A stretch of DNA of 64,000 nt from Bacteroidia bacterium (GTDB lineage Bacteria; Bacteroidota; Bacteroidia; UKL13-3): the NCBI GenBank assembly GCA_018058135.1, contig JAGPCK010000004.1, positions 30,234 to 94,233 of the forward strand, given 5' to 3'. Shown in pieces: positions 44,530 to 52,201 of this stretch (its first letter is position 1; every line of letters begins with the position of its first letter). Under the pieces are notes generated by a model, which worked only from the letters and a program-made list of their open reading frames with translations, did not search any database and was not told the DNA's origin. The translations under genes were made by a program, and so were the position numbers.

Positions 44530-46110
44530 TTACAACTTAATCATGGTTCGGGTAATCTGCCCTACCGGAGTAATCAACTGGCAGTAATAATTACCGGTAG
44601 GCAAATCATGTCCCTCCAGTGTTACGGTATAGGTTCCTTTGGCTCGGTCGCCATTTACCAATGTTTTTACCATGCGTCCTTTGTAGTCAAACAAGCGCAA
44701 CTCTACATTCCCGGTTGGTGTGGTAAATTCAATAGTAGTAAGGTCGATGAAAGGATTAGGGTAGTTCTGCCTTAAAGAGGCCACATGACTCATAGACACA
44801 TCAACAGGACGTGCAGAAACTGCTTGTTTAAAAATGGGTAACGTATTAAAATGTTTCAGCAATAAATCACTGTCAATTTTTGCCACCGGTGCCTCAAACC
44901 AATCGTTTAGAATAGTAGCATACACCTGCCTGAAATCATACTGCATGGGCACGTTGTCTTGCACGGTAACATTTGTTGGTATTAGCGGATTAGAGCCAAT
45001 TATAATGGGATTCACCTGTGTGCCAAAAACTATCATAGGTCCGGCAGCACCGTGGTCGGTGCCCAGGCTGTCGTTACTCTTTATCCTTCTTCCGAATTCA
45101 CTATAGGTCATGCCAGCCACACGATCAGCAATGCCCAACTGTTCACAGTCTGACTGAAAAGCCGCAATAGCATCCGACACCTTTTTCCATAACGCAGCAT
45201 GATTTCCTGTATCCGTTCCACCAGTAGTTGCTACCTGAGCAGCATGGGTATCAAAGCCTGTCAACTGTACCGTGTAGATAGGTGTGCGCAAACCTCCGGC
45301 TATAAGATTAGCTACAATTTTTAACTGATCGGCCAGTGTATTGTTGCTCGGGTAGGTAGCCTTGTTCGTTACGCTTTGAGCAGCTGCTTTAACTACAACA
45401 TTGTACTGTTGTGTTTGTTGCAACAACAGCCGTACGTATGTAAGTTCATGTCCGGCCGGTGTATTGGGAGCCTGATCTACCGTTCCCGAAACCAAATCAT
45501 AAAATGATTTAGGATCATTGATGGCAATACCCGTATTCGCAGTAGGCCCCATTAAACTGGTTGATACGCTGAAGCCGATTGAAATAGCCAAAGGATCGGG
45601 GTCGTTCGTATTGGGATAGCCGGTAGGAAAACCTGTATACACATCTTCCAGATAACGTCCTGCCCAACCTGAGTTGAGAAATTGAGAACTCTCGCTGGCC
45701 GTGTGCCAGATATCTGTTGAACGGAAATGCGAAAAATTAGGATTGGGATAACCCACTGCCTGAATGATATTGACCTTTCCTTCATTGAACATATTCTTCA
45801 ATCCGGTCATGGACGGGTGCATGCCTGTTCCTGTAACTCCGTTAAGTGTTAGAACTTTGTTTTCCGGTATAAGGATATTGTTTCTAGCGGTTGATAGATT
45901 ACTGTATTCGCCTGTGGGAATAATAGTATTTAACCCGTCATTACCACCATTAAGTTGAATAAATACAAACACTCTTCCGTTTTTAGCAGCCGCAGCAGCA
46001 ATGGATTTAAGCATAGGCGTAGCTCCGTACACCTGCATCTTCACTCCATCTACCACAAAAGGAAGCAAACCTGCCGATAATGCTTTCTTTAAAAATTCTT
46101 TCCTTTTCAT
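44530..46110 (-). CDS. DUF1501 protein with T9SS sorting domain
   Basis: A 526-residue exported protein. I start it at ATG 46110 (MKRKEFLKKALSAGLLPFVV), a signal with a short basic head; a longer frame to 46167 would overlap the upstream gene. The DUF1501 domain has FVFIQLNGGNDGLNTIIP near 50, HFRSTDIWHTAS, GTDHGAAGPMIVFG and FDTHAAQ, like alkaline-phosphatase-fold proteins with metal-binding His and Asp. The last ~80 residues begin RQNYPNPFIDLTTIEF and end RTMIKL, a T9SS type A sorting domain. It is paired with the DUF1800 gene 28 bases upstream. Function unknown; surface location is likely. Confidence 0.9.
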   Translation of the reverse strand: MKRKEFLKKALSAGLLPFVVDGVKMQVYGATPMLKSIAAAAAKNGRVFVFIQLNGGNDGLNTIIPTGEYSNLSTARNNILIPENKVLTLNGVTGTGMHPSMTGLKNMFNEGKVNIIQAVGYPNPNFSHFRSTDIWHTASESSQFLNSGWAGRYLEDVYTGFPTGYPNTNDPDPLAISIGFSVSTSLMGPTANTGIAINDPKSFYDLVSGTVDQAPNTPAGHELTYVRLLLQQTQQYNVVVKAAAQSVTNKATYPSNNTLADQLKIVANLIAGGLRTPIYTVQLTGFDTHAAQVATTGGTDTGNHAALWKKVSDAIAAFQSDCEQLGIADRVAGMTYSEFGRRIKSNDSLGTDHGAAGPMIVFGTQVNPIIIGSNPLIPTNVTVQDNVPMQYDFRQVYATILNDWFEAPVAKIDSDLLLKHFNTLPIFKQAVSARPVDVSMSHVASLRQNYPNPFIDLTTIEFTTPTGNVELRLFDYKGRMVKTLVNGDRAKGTYTVTLEGHDLPTGNYYCQLITPVGQITRTMIKL

Positions 46111-46138
46111 TGTTGATTGATTAAGGGTGATGAATGAA

Positions 46139-47821
46139 TTAAGCGAGTTGATGTTCTGCCAAATCAAGCAGGTACTTGAGCATCAGTTTAAGCAGGTTCT
46201 CAACAGTAGTCTTTTTATCGGGGTCGGTAGGATTGGCTATGTAATCTGACCAAACAGCTGTCCAGTAATAATCCTGAGTTTGCCCGAATAGCAGGGTACT
46301 TTGTTTCAGGCTGGTCTTTTGTGTTTGCGAAATATCCATGGCAAACAGCAAATCAATACATTCCTGAATAAGTACATTGGGATCTGACGGGTTGGAGGTT
46401 TGCTTGGCAAATGCTATCACATCGGCCTGCAGTTTATCCATACCACTGTAGCTAAGTCCGAATACCATCATGGCCACATTAAACTGAATGCGCTTTGGCA
46501 GCGAATCAGAGTTGAGCCACAACTGGTAATATTGAGGTGTTTGGTAATAGGCCGGCCAACCCGATACGTTAGGCGGATTCCCCAAAGCCATACCACTTAC
46601 GTTGGCTAAAAGCCAAAGGTAGTAATGGGCATCATGCACTTTCTCCACCGGAGTTGTAGGTAAGGGTACTTTAAAATTCTTGATAAAAGCAGAGAGCACA
46701 TCAACCGGGTTTTTGATGTAACAGCCCATGTTGTTGGCATCATAAAAATGTTCACTCTTTAACAAAGCCGTTACCACCGGTTTAATTTCCCAGTTCTGTT
46801 TAAAGATATCAGCCAACGGAATAATTACATTGGTTTCAATGTTGGCATCAATTACGTAGTACACAAAGTAACGGTAAAGCTTTCGCACTATGTAACGGGC
46901 CACCACATCATCTTTAGCAAAAATCATGTTGATGAGTTCATCGGTTTCCAATGCCCCGTTGGTTCCTGTTTTTCCGGTGATGGTGGTATTGTTATAAAAT
47001 GCAGAGAATGTTTTGTTGCCCGTGTCGTGCTGATTGGCATCAAAAAATCCATCTAAGCTGGAGTAGTTAATGCGCCAACCTGTAAGCACGCGTGCTGCTG
47101 CTTTCACATCTGCTTCGGTGTATTGACTATCTGCGCCCTTACCCAAGGTAAAAAGTTCCATCAACTCCCTTGCATAATTTTCATCGGGTGCTGTTTTCGT
47201 ATTCACATACCCGTTCAGGTAAAAAAGCATAGCTGAATCTGATGTTATCTGCCGAACCAGATTTTTAAAATTACCCAGACAGTTTTGACGTAGCAGATTG
47301 TGGTGCCGATAAGAAATTATAGGTGAAGGAATAACCTCTGTTTCTGTTGCAAAATGGTTGTGCATAAACACGGTCATTTTCTCCCGAATGTGCCGCTGTG
47401 GTTGCATAATCTGCTCCATTGTCCACGCGTACAATGATGCTCTGCGCTCCAAAGCAAAATTGCCGTCTTCAGGACCGTTTACCCAAGTACTTCCCGAGGC
47501 AATATTCGGGTCAATCTTTCCGGTTTTGTTGTAGCCATTAACGGGTGGCGGTGGCATAGCCGGAACATTCATCAGGTAATCTACTGCATCATTCATAGTC
47601 ATGCCTTTGAAAAAAGCAATATCTTCTTTGGAGTAGCCAAAAAGTGCTCTGCGCAATAAATGTTTGACCTGAGCCTCTCCCCAAGGTCCGCCATATTGGG
47701 CTACAGATGCCACACCTAAGGGCACATCCGGCAATTTAGTGTTCTGGAATTTTTCAGCGGGTTCAGCTTTTGGCGGATCTTTTTCAGTTAAAACATCTGC
47801 CAGAAATTTTCTGCGTTCCAT
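46139..47821 (-). CDS. DUF1800 family protein
   Basis: A 560-residue protein of the DUF1800 family. It contains HLLRRALFGYSKEDIAFF near residue 50, REKMTVFMHNHFATE, DENYARELMELFTLG and an ARVLTGWRINY segment, all typical. The N-terminus MERRKFLADVLTEKDPP has no classic Sec signal but an ERRKFL head like Tat/anchor-type leaders. DUF1800 and DUF1501 genes are regularly adjacent across bacteria, and the role of the pair is not established. It leads a two-gene operon with the T9SS-tagged DUF1501 gene. Confidence 0.9.
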   Translation of the reverse strand: MERRKFLADVLTEKDPPKAEPAEKFQNTKLPDVPLGVASVAQYGGPWGEAQVKHLLRRALFGYSKEDIAFFKGMTMNDAVDYLMNVPAMPPPPVNGYNKTGKIDPNIASGSTWVNGPEDGNFALERRASLYAWTMEQIMQPQRHIREKMTVFMHNHFATETEVIPSPIISYRHHNLLRQNCLGNFKNLVRQITSDSAMLFYLNGYVNTKTAPDENYARELMELFTLGKGADSQYTEADVKAAARVLTGWRINYSSLDGFFDANQHDTGNKTFSAFYNNTTITGKTGTNGALETDELINMIFAKDDVVARYIVRKLYRYFVYYVIDANIETNVIIPLADIFKQNWEIKPVVTALLKSEHFYDANNMGCYIKNPVDVLSAFIKNFKVPLPTTPVEKVHDAHYYLWLLANVSGMALGNPPNVSGWPAYYQTPQYYQLWLNSDSLPKRIQFNVAMMVFGLSYSGMDKLQADVIAFAKQTSNPSDPNVLIQECIDLLFAMDISQTQKTSLKQSTLLFGQTQDYYWTAVWSDYIANPTDPDKKTTVENLLKLMLKYLLDLAEHQLA

Positions 47822-47953
47822 AGGAAGGGGTTTAATAAGGTAAAAATAATCAAAGAGTTGGATAAAAAAACGCCTGTTGATTAAATTAAATACCCCTGTT
47901 GGAGCAGCAATGTTGTATTTGGTTTAATGCACCTGCAAGAACAACATGATCTC

Positions 47954-48829
47954 CTACTCTACCGAATAATTCAGCTTAACATGTGTTTGCTCATCGCGCA
48001 TACCTATACGCTCGGCTGTGCTGCGACTTATTTTGATGATAATGTTTTTATTCTCGTCTGTATCAGGCAACACACCTACCACACGCACAAAAACAGATTT
48101 ATTATTGAGGTGATTAGTTAGTTTAATGATGGTACCTATGGGGGCTGTTTTGTGCAAAGCCAGCAGCTTACCGCCTGATAGTGCATCGTCAGCAAACCAG
48201 CGGGCCACGCCACTTTCCTCCCGCTCCTTCACTCCTGTTGATGAGGCCATGGGGTGCGGTTCATTTGCTTTTGGTGAAGGAGTTTTTACCGAATCTTTTT
48301 TTACCACCGGAACCGGAGCACTCGTTTTGGCAGGTTGTTTAATAAAAAGAATTAAACCCTCTTTTAAGCTGTTGTCGCTTAAATTATTCCACGTTCTTAA
48401 ATCAGCTTCACTGACGTTGTACATTTTTGCGATACGGTACATGGTTTCGCCTGCCATTACGGTATGGGTATTTTTCCCGTTACGGTTATCTGTGGGTGTA
48501 GTTTCTTTGGCATCAGCTTCAGCGTGCGTTTCGTTCACTGAGGCCTTTTGTGTTTTAACCTCCTCGGGGCGTGAGGTGGAGTAAGGTATAAGGATAACCT
48601 GACCAAGATTAAGAGATTCTATCATACCCTCATTGGCTTTGATTACCTCTTCTTTTTTAACGTTGTATTTACGGCAAATAGCAAGTAAACCTTCTCCTTT
48701 TTCAACCCTGTGCAGTATATGCAACTTACCGTTCACTTTCGTTTTGCCAATGGAATCATCGGGCATGGAAACGAAAGCCATGGAAAATGCCGGAAAGGCA
48801 AACAGAGCGAGTGTAATTACTTTTTTCAT
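47954..48829 (-). CDS. LysM and double-psi beta-barrel cell-wall protein
   Basis: A 291-residue exported protein. I use ATG 48829 (MKKVITLALFAFPAFSMAF, a Sec signal peptide); a longer frame to 48865 adds 12 uncharged residues before it. Two LysM repeats lie at about 36-84 (HRVEKGEGLLAICRKYNV) and 118-163 (VMAGETMYRIAKMYNVSEAD), for peptidoglycan binding. A Pro/Ser/Lys linker precedes a C-terminal RlpA-like domain with LHKTAPIGTIIKLTNHLNNK and IIIKISRSTAERIG. This architecture is common in Bacteroidota. The catalytic Asp/His of lytic RlpA is not evident, so a structural role is possible. Confidence 0.9.
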   Translation of the reverse strand: MKKVITLALFAFPAFSMAFVSMPDDSIGKTKVNGKLHILHRVEKGEGLLAICRKYNVKKEEVIKANEGMIESLNLGQVILIPYSTSRPEEVKTQKASVNETHAEADAKETTPTDNRNGKNTHTVMAGETMYRIAKMYNVSEADLRTWNNLSDNSLKEGLILFIKQPAKTSAPVPVVKKDSVKTPSPKANEPHPMASSTGVKEREESGVARWFADDALSGGKLLALHKTAPIGTIIKLTNHLNNKSVFVRVVGVLPDTDENKNIIIKISRSTAERIGMRDEQTHVKLNYSVE

Positions 48830-48947
48830 ACTAACGTTATTTTGATGTACCAATAAGCCCGGCAATTTGTTTCTTAACTACTTTTTACCGTTTACAAATT
48901 TACCTCATCATATTCCGCTCAAAGCCGTATTTCATCAACAGGTTAAC

Positions 48948-48955
48948 TATATTTG
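48948..48955 (+). promoter_or_regulatory. predicted -7 box for the NfeD-type protease gene
   Basis: The plus strand reads TATATTTG, an exact consensus match, 18 bases upstream of ATG 48974. It supports the ATG at 48974 over the TTG at 48953, which lies inside the box. Confidence 0.5.
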
Positions 48956-48973
48956 TTCAAATTAATAGTCAGT

Positions 48974-50305
48974 ATGCGTCAACTTATTCTTCTGCTGGTT
49001 TTCAGCCTTCAGGCCTTGCTATCAACAGGCAGCGGACCACAAAAGGTATATACCTTCGACCTGAAAGATGAAATAGGCCCCTCTGCCTTACGTATGGTAC
49101 AAAAGGCATTTGACGAGGCAAAAGACAAAAAAGCTGACGTGATTCTGATACGTATGAACACCTACGGAGGCCTATTAGACAAGGCTGATTCCATCCGCAC
49201 TCGCATATTACACTCTTCAATTCCCGTGATTGTTTTTATTGACAACAATGCCGCCTCAGCGGGGGCATTAATTGCTATTTCCTGTAATAAAATTTACATG
49301 CGCAAAGGTGGAAACATCGGAGCAGCCTCTGTCGTAAATCAGGAAGGCGAACTGGCACCCGATAAATACCAATCCTACATGCGCTCCATGATGCGGGCTA
49401 CTGCTGAAGCCAGAGGGAGAAACCCGTTGATTGCAGAAGGCATGGTGGACGGAAAAACTGTTGTACCGGGCATTAACAAAGAAGGCCAGGTGATTACACT
49501 GACTGCTGACGAAGCAGTTAAAAACGGCTACTGCGAAGGTATTGCCGAGAACACCTCAGAAGTATTGAAAGCAGCCGGAATAGTAAAATACGAGACCTTT
49601 GAACAGAAAGTATCTACGCTTGACCGCTTAATCAGTTTCCTCATTAACCCGGCTATTTCAGGTGTGTTAATTCTACTTATTTTAGGTGGCATTTATTATG
49701 AAATGCAGGCCCCGGGCATGGGCTTTCCTTCTGTGGTAGCGGTGTGTGCAGCGGTATTGTATTTTGCACCATTGTATCTGGAAGAACTGGCACTGAACTG
49801 GGAAATACTGGTATTTGTGGTAGGATTAATCTTGATTGCATTGGAAATTTTTCTCTTCCCCGGTTTTGGGGTAGCCGGTATAAGCGGCATTACACTGGTT
49901 ACCGGTGCACTTATTTTGAGCATGATTCGCAACGTTGATTTTGATTTCAGCATGAGCAGCGATGATGAAGTACTAAAAGCGTTGCTCACCGTATTCTTTG
50001 CCATCACCGGATTTATTACCTTTCTGATATTCTTTGGTCGTTCCATGATGAAAAGCAAAGCATTTCAACGGTTGATTCTTACTACAACACTGGCTGATTC
50101 AAAAGCTCCGGTAGAACCTGATCAGCTGGTATCCTTGTTAACAATGGAAGGCATAGCCGTAACGGATATCCGACCCATGGGCAAAGCAGAAATTGACGGC
50201 AGAATTGTAGTGGTACACAGCATGTCCACCTTTATTTCACGAGGCTCAAAAGTGCGTGTAATGCGCGAAGGAGAAGGAAAATACTGGATTACTCCGGTTG
50301 TTTAA
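48974..50305 (+). CDS. NfeD-type membrane-bound serine protease (ClpP class)
   Basis: A 443-residue membrane protein. A signal peptide (1-20) precedes a ClpP-fold protease domain with RMNTYGGLLDKADSIR and IDNNAASAGALIAIS. Ser96 and Lys131 (in APDKYQSYMRS) fit the Ser-Lys dyad of NfeD long-form proteases. Four hydrophobic helices follow at about 225-345, and a C-terminal OB-fold NfeD domain runs from about 375 to 443 (GIAVTDIRPMGKAEIDGRI). These proteins pair with stomatin-like partners in membrane quality control; no stomatin gene is adjacent. Its end overlaps a convergent gene by 17 bases. Confidence 0.92.
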   Translation: MRQLILLLVFSLQALLSTGSGPQKVYTFDLKDEIGPSALRMVQKAFDEAKDKKADVILIRMNTYGGLLDKADSIRTRILHSSIPVIVFIDNNAASAGALIAISCNKIYMRKGGNIGAASVVNQEGELAPDKYQSYMRSMMRATAEARGRNPLIAEGMVDGKTVVPGINKEGQVITLTADEAVKNGYCEGIAENTSEVLKAAGIVKYETFEQKVSTLDRLISFLINPAISGVLILLILGGIYYEMQAPGMGFPSVVAVCAAVLYFAPLYLEELALNWEILVFVVGLILIALEIFLFPGFGVAGISGITLVTGALILSMIRNVDFDFSMSSDDEVLKALLTVFFAITGFITFLIFFGRSMMKSKAFQRLILTTTLADSKAPVEPDQLVSLLTMEGIAVTDIRPMGKAEIDGRIVVVHSMSTFISRGSKVRVMREGEGKYWITPVV

Positions 50306-50744
50306 CGTCCTTATTAAATACCGATTTAAAGGTATCACTCAATGACCCCACATCCGATTGTTCAATATTGGTAAGCTGCATTTCCAGTGCCTGAGTGGAG
50401 ATGTATATCTCCCAACTGGACAGTACAAGGGAATATACCAATGACAACATACTGGCCCCGAAAACCCACTTGGCTGTGTAATCGTTTTCTGCAAAAATAA
50501 GGAACATACACACCACACTCAACAACAGACTCACCACCAGAAAAAACTGCATGTTGCGGGTTAAACGCAAACGGTGACGAAGGTTATTGATTTGCTTCAA
50601 ATACATCTCCTCCTGACTTTTCTGATAACGGTCGTGCAGATTACGAATAACCTGTGCGGTAGATAAAAAACGATTGGTGAAGGCCATTAACAACAAGGCA
50701 TTAGTTGAAAAGAGTAATGCCGGTGTAGTCATTTGTAACTCCAT
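50289..50744 (-). CDS. DUF2721 membrane protein
   Basis: A protein of about 151 residues of the DUF2721 family. TTPALLFSTNALLLMAFTNR forms the first membrane helix, a basic loop with LHDRYQKSQEEM and LKQINNLRHRLRLTRNMQFF follows, and then two more helices (about 79-100 and 105-128). The function of the family is unknown. I start it at ATG 50744 because the longest frame (50765) begins inside a TACCTTTG promoter box; ATG 50732 is also possible. The 3' end overlaps the NfeD gene tail by 17 bases. Confidence 0.85.
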   Translation of the reverse strand: MELQMTTPALLFSTNALLLMAFTNRFLSTAQVIRNLHDRYQKSQEEMYLKQINNLRHRLRLTRNMQFFLVVSLLLSVVCMFLIFAENDYTAKWVFGASMLSLVYSLVLSSWEIYISTQALEMQLTNIEQSDVGSLSDTFKSVFNKDVKQPE

Positions 50745-50762
50745 AAGGTTGAAATTGAGTGG

Positions 50763-50770
50763 CAAAGGTA
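50763..50770 (-). promoter_or_regulatory. predicted -7 box for the DUF2721 gene
   Basis: The minus strand reads TACCTTTG, an exact TAnnTTTG match, 18 bases upstream of ATG 50744. It rules out the longest frame as the true protein. Confidence 0.5.
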
Positions 50771-50826
50771 AGGAAGCTTGCCCCAGAAATTGCAGAAAGA
50801 CATCGAAAAATAGTACGAATCAGTAA

Positions 50827-51483
50827 TTAAATTTGGCTTATAGCCCACAACTCATCCGATTCAAAAATCTGTTGTGAAGTATCTGAATTAGCCAACTGAA
50901 TCATGGCTTGTGCTACTTGCTGAGAGGTAATGCCACGGTACTTTTTGAGCCCTCCCAACAAGAATGGACCAAGCGCAATAATAAGCCACTGCCCTATCTT
51001 TTCTCCTATGCGCACTTCTTTTCTGTTGCCCAGCAACATGGAAGGACGCACCACAACCACTCCTGGTAAACCTATAGTCAACACAGCTTGCTCCATTTCG
51101 CCTTTGGTGCGCAGGTAAAAATTAGTACTTTGTGCATTGGCCCCTAATGACGACATCACGATAAATTGTTTTACTCCGTTTTGCAGAGCTATTTCTGCTG
51201 CCCTTACCGGAATATCATAGTCTACCGCCCGAAAAGCCTCCTGAGAACCGGCTTTACGAATGGTGGTTCCAATGCAACAAAACACCTCATCGCCTTTTAG
51301 TCCTACTGCCAATGACTCTGAAGATTGAAAATCGGTAACCAGAACCTGTAGCTTTTTGTGCTGAACAGGAAAAGTATGGCGAACCAAAACCCTCACTTGC
51401 TCATAACGCTGGTCGTTAAGTAATGCATCTACTAAAAGATGACCGGTGAGGCCAGTGGCTCCAAAAACTACAGCTATTTTCAT
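50827..51483 (-). CDS. NAD(P)-binding Rossmann protein, HTATIP2/NmrA-like
   Basis: A 218-residue atypical short-chain dehydrogenase. The N-terminal nucleotide loop VFGATGLTGHLL is at 5-16. EVFCCIGTTIRKAGSQEAFR near 66-85 and FIVMSSLGANAQSTNFYLRTKGEMEQAV-type sequence (about 107-135; Ser and Tyr-x-x-x-Lys replaced by YLRTKGE) follow. The family resembles eukaryotic TIP30/HTATIP2 and bacterial redox sensors. No reaction can be assigned. It is the last gene of the DUF4296-mutS2-M50 group, 9 bases after the M50 gene. Confidence 0.88.
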   Translation of the reverse strand: MKIAVVFGATGLTGHLLVDALLNDQRYEQVRVLVRHTFPVQHKKLQVLVTDFQSSESLAVGLKGDEVFCCIGTTIRKAGSQEAFRAVDYDIPVRAAEIALQNGVKQFIVMSSLGANAQSTNFYLRTKGEMEQAVLTIGLPGVVVVRPSMLLGNRKEVRIGEKIGQWLIIALGPFLLGGLKKYRGITSQQVAQAMIQLANSDTSQQIFESDELWAISQI

Positions 51484-51492
51484 TTGTAAAAA

Positions 51493-52200
51493 TTAAACAA
51501 TATCTCTGATTACATCTATAAAATGTGGCAAAGGCAACTCAAAAAACATGGCCAGTGTAAGGTAACTGAATACAACAGCTTGTGAAATAAAAAGCAGCCC
51601 CCAAATAAATGCCGGAATGCCGGTACTTTGTTTCAAACTATGCGCATCTCCTGCGTTCTTACTTTGTACCATAGAGAGGTAAAAGATGATACCTGAAGAG
51701 ATCAAAGCATCTGTCCACAGCAATGAGGTGAATAACAAACTGCTTATGCGGTTGAGCAAAGGAATGTTAAAATACACCACCGCCCCGCACATAGTTCCAA
51801 AAAGCAGAAGAAAAAAAATACCATATCCGTTACGTACCCACAGCAACAGATTAATTACACAGACTGCGGTAAAAAAATACATCACAGCATTATACCAACT
51901 GTGATACAAAAGGTAAAATAATAGAAAGGCTACACCTGATGAGCCGATGTAACCCGCCAATGAAATCATGATAGCGGCAAACTTTCCTTTGATCTTGGTA
52001 ACCGCTGCACCTTCAGTAGAGGAAAACAAATCAATACGTTCTACCGAGCCGCTAAAAAACAAAGCCATTAAAGCATGAGCTGATTCATGAATCAGCGTAT
52101 CTATCAGCCTGAAAAATTTCCCGATGTAGGGAATGCGTGTAAGCAATAAAGCTCCCAACACTACAGAAATATTAAGTATGTAATCGGGGTTGAACTTCAT
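51493..52200 (-). CDS. M50-like membrane metalloprotease
   Basis: A 235-residue integral membrane protein with six or so hydrophobic helices. HESAH at 38-42 in the second helix matches the HExxH zinc motif of the peptidase M50B-like family. The second metal ligand (an Asp in a later helix) is not obvious to me, so catalysis is inferred. Such proteins cleave membrane substrates or act as zinc-binding membrane proteins of unknown role. It lies 1 base after the mutS2 stop, in the same operon. Confidence 0.8.
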   Translation of the reverse strand: MKFNPDYILNISVVLGALLLTRIPYIGKFFRLIDTLIHESAHALMALFFSGSVERIDLFSSTEGAAVTKIKGKFAAIMISLAGYIGSSGVAFLLFYLLYHSWYNAVMYFFTAVCVINLLLWVRNGYGIFFLLLFGTMCGAVVYFNIPLLNRISSLLFTSLLWTDALISSGIIFYLSMVQSKNAGDAHSLKQSTGIPAFIWGLLFISQAVVFSYLTLAMFFELPLPHFIDVIRDIV

Positions 52201-52201
52201 G

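Noticed and set aside
48126..48584. 152-codon plus-strand frame
   Set aside because: It is antisense to the LysM/double-psi-barrel gene, whose two LysM repeats and signal peptide are clear; the plus-strand translation is low-complexity.
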